DNA from: Candidatus Omnitrophota bacterium
Lineage (GTDB): Bacteria; Omnitrophota; Gorgyraeia; JABMQH01
Length of the DNA stretch: 5,546 bases
Reading direction: 5' to 3'
Assembly (NCBI GenBank): GCA_026387595.1
Contig: JAPLLL010000116.1
Location: 1-5,546 of the forward strand
Each line of letters opens with the position of its first letter. Position 1 is the stretch's first letter. The notes under the pieces were generated by a model. It searched no databases. It saw only the letters and a program-made list of their open reading frames with translations, and was not told the origin of the DNA. Shown here one piece after another: positions 5,261 to 5,546 of the stretch. The position numbers and the translations under genes are program-made.

Positions 5261-5546
5261 ATGGCAAAGATAATCGGGATTGATTTAGGTACGTCAAATT
5301 CAGCTGCGGCTTATATGGAAGCCGGCCGGCCGGTGATAATCCCTTCCGCGGAAGGGGCAGGGGTCGCAAGCGGCAAGGCATTTCCGTCATACGTCGCATT
5401 TTTAAAGGACGGCCAGCACCTGGTCGGCGAACCGGCCAGACGGCAGGCTGCCGTTAACCCGGAAGGCACCATCCAGGCCGCGAAGCGCAAGATGGGCAGT
5501 GACCATAAGTTCAAGATCTTCGGCAAGGAATACACGCCGCAGCAGA
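5261..5546 (+). CDS. dnaK: Hsp70 chaperone DnaK (3'-partial)
   Basis: DnaK is the ATP-driven cytoplasmic chaperone that works with GrpE and DnaJ. Only the first 95 codons lie in the window, and the frame is open to the edge. The N-terminus MAKIIGIDLGTSNSAAAYME contains the phosphate-1 ATP-binding motif, with GTSNS in place of the more usual GTTNS. LVGEPARRQAAVNPEGTI (54-71) and AAKRKMG (73-79), which holds the lysine equivalent to the catalytic K70 of E. coli, confirm the family. After KRKMG the protein goes directly to SDHKFKIFGKEYTPQQ, without the insert of about 20-25 residues present in E. coli-type DnaK. It also has a few extra residues (around GVASGKAF) after AEG. This combination recalls Gram-positive and archaeal-type sequences. 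It is the third gene of the CIRCE operon. Confidence 0.96.
   Translation, partial: MAKIIGIDLGTSNSAAAYMEAGRPVIIPSAEGAGVASGKAFPSYVAFLKDGQHLVGEPARRQAAVNPEGTIQAAKRKMGSDHKFKIFGKEYTPQQ

Noticed and set aside
4890..5399. 169-residue open frame on the minus strand across grpE and dnaK
   Set aside because: It is antisense to two clear genes and to the leader between them, has low-information composition and no recognisable domain.

Overview
The window looks like a chromosomal housekeeping region of a bacterium, probably from a metagenome assembly. All genes read on the + strand. From the left edge the order is: miaB (5' end outside the window), a TPR-SPOR envelope protein, miaA, hflX, then hrcA-grpE-dnaK (dnaK runs off the right edge). 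The protein families are clear from motifs, but the host is only a guess. Frequent AGG and ATA codons, moderate GC and this gene order fit an uncultured Gram-negative-type lineage such as Omnitrophota/PVC. No rRNA or lineage-specific marker is present to settle it.

Region 1 (1-3585) is a tightly packed run of RNA-modification and translation genes with overlapping ends. MiaA adds the dimethylallyl group to A37 of tRNAs and MiaB then methylthiolates the same base, so the two act in sequence. HflX is a ribosome-binding GTPase, and a miaA-hflX linkage is also known from E. coli. Two reading frames here are visibly damaged. MiaB loses its C-terminal TRAM domain and runs in frame into the signal-peptide core of the TPR-SPOR protein, with the junction near 779-793. 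HflX lacks the segment between its G3 and G4 GTPase motifs and is frameshifted near 3251-3258. Both look like deletions, either real or made during assembly. The sequence alone cannot decide which.

Region 2 (3582-5546) is a classical class I heat-shock operon. A sigma-70-type promoter whose -35 box covers the hflX stop codon is followed directly by a perfect CIRCE operator. Then come hrcA (the CIRCE repressor), grpE two bases later, and dnaK after a 58-base spacer. HrcA is expected to repress its own operon, and GrpE is the nucleotide-exchange factor of DnaK. The grpE-dnaK spacer holds two mutually exclusive hairpins just upstream of a strong dnaK Shine-Dalgarno, a possible but untested translational control element. 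The DnaK N-terminus is of the GTSNS type and lacks the insert seen in E. coli-type DnaK.

No mobile element, CRISPR array, RNA gene or clearly new defence or metabolic system is visible. The points most worth checking are the two deletion junctions, a heptanucleotide tandem repeat inside miaB, and the dnaK leader.
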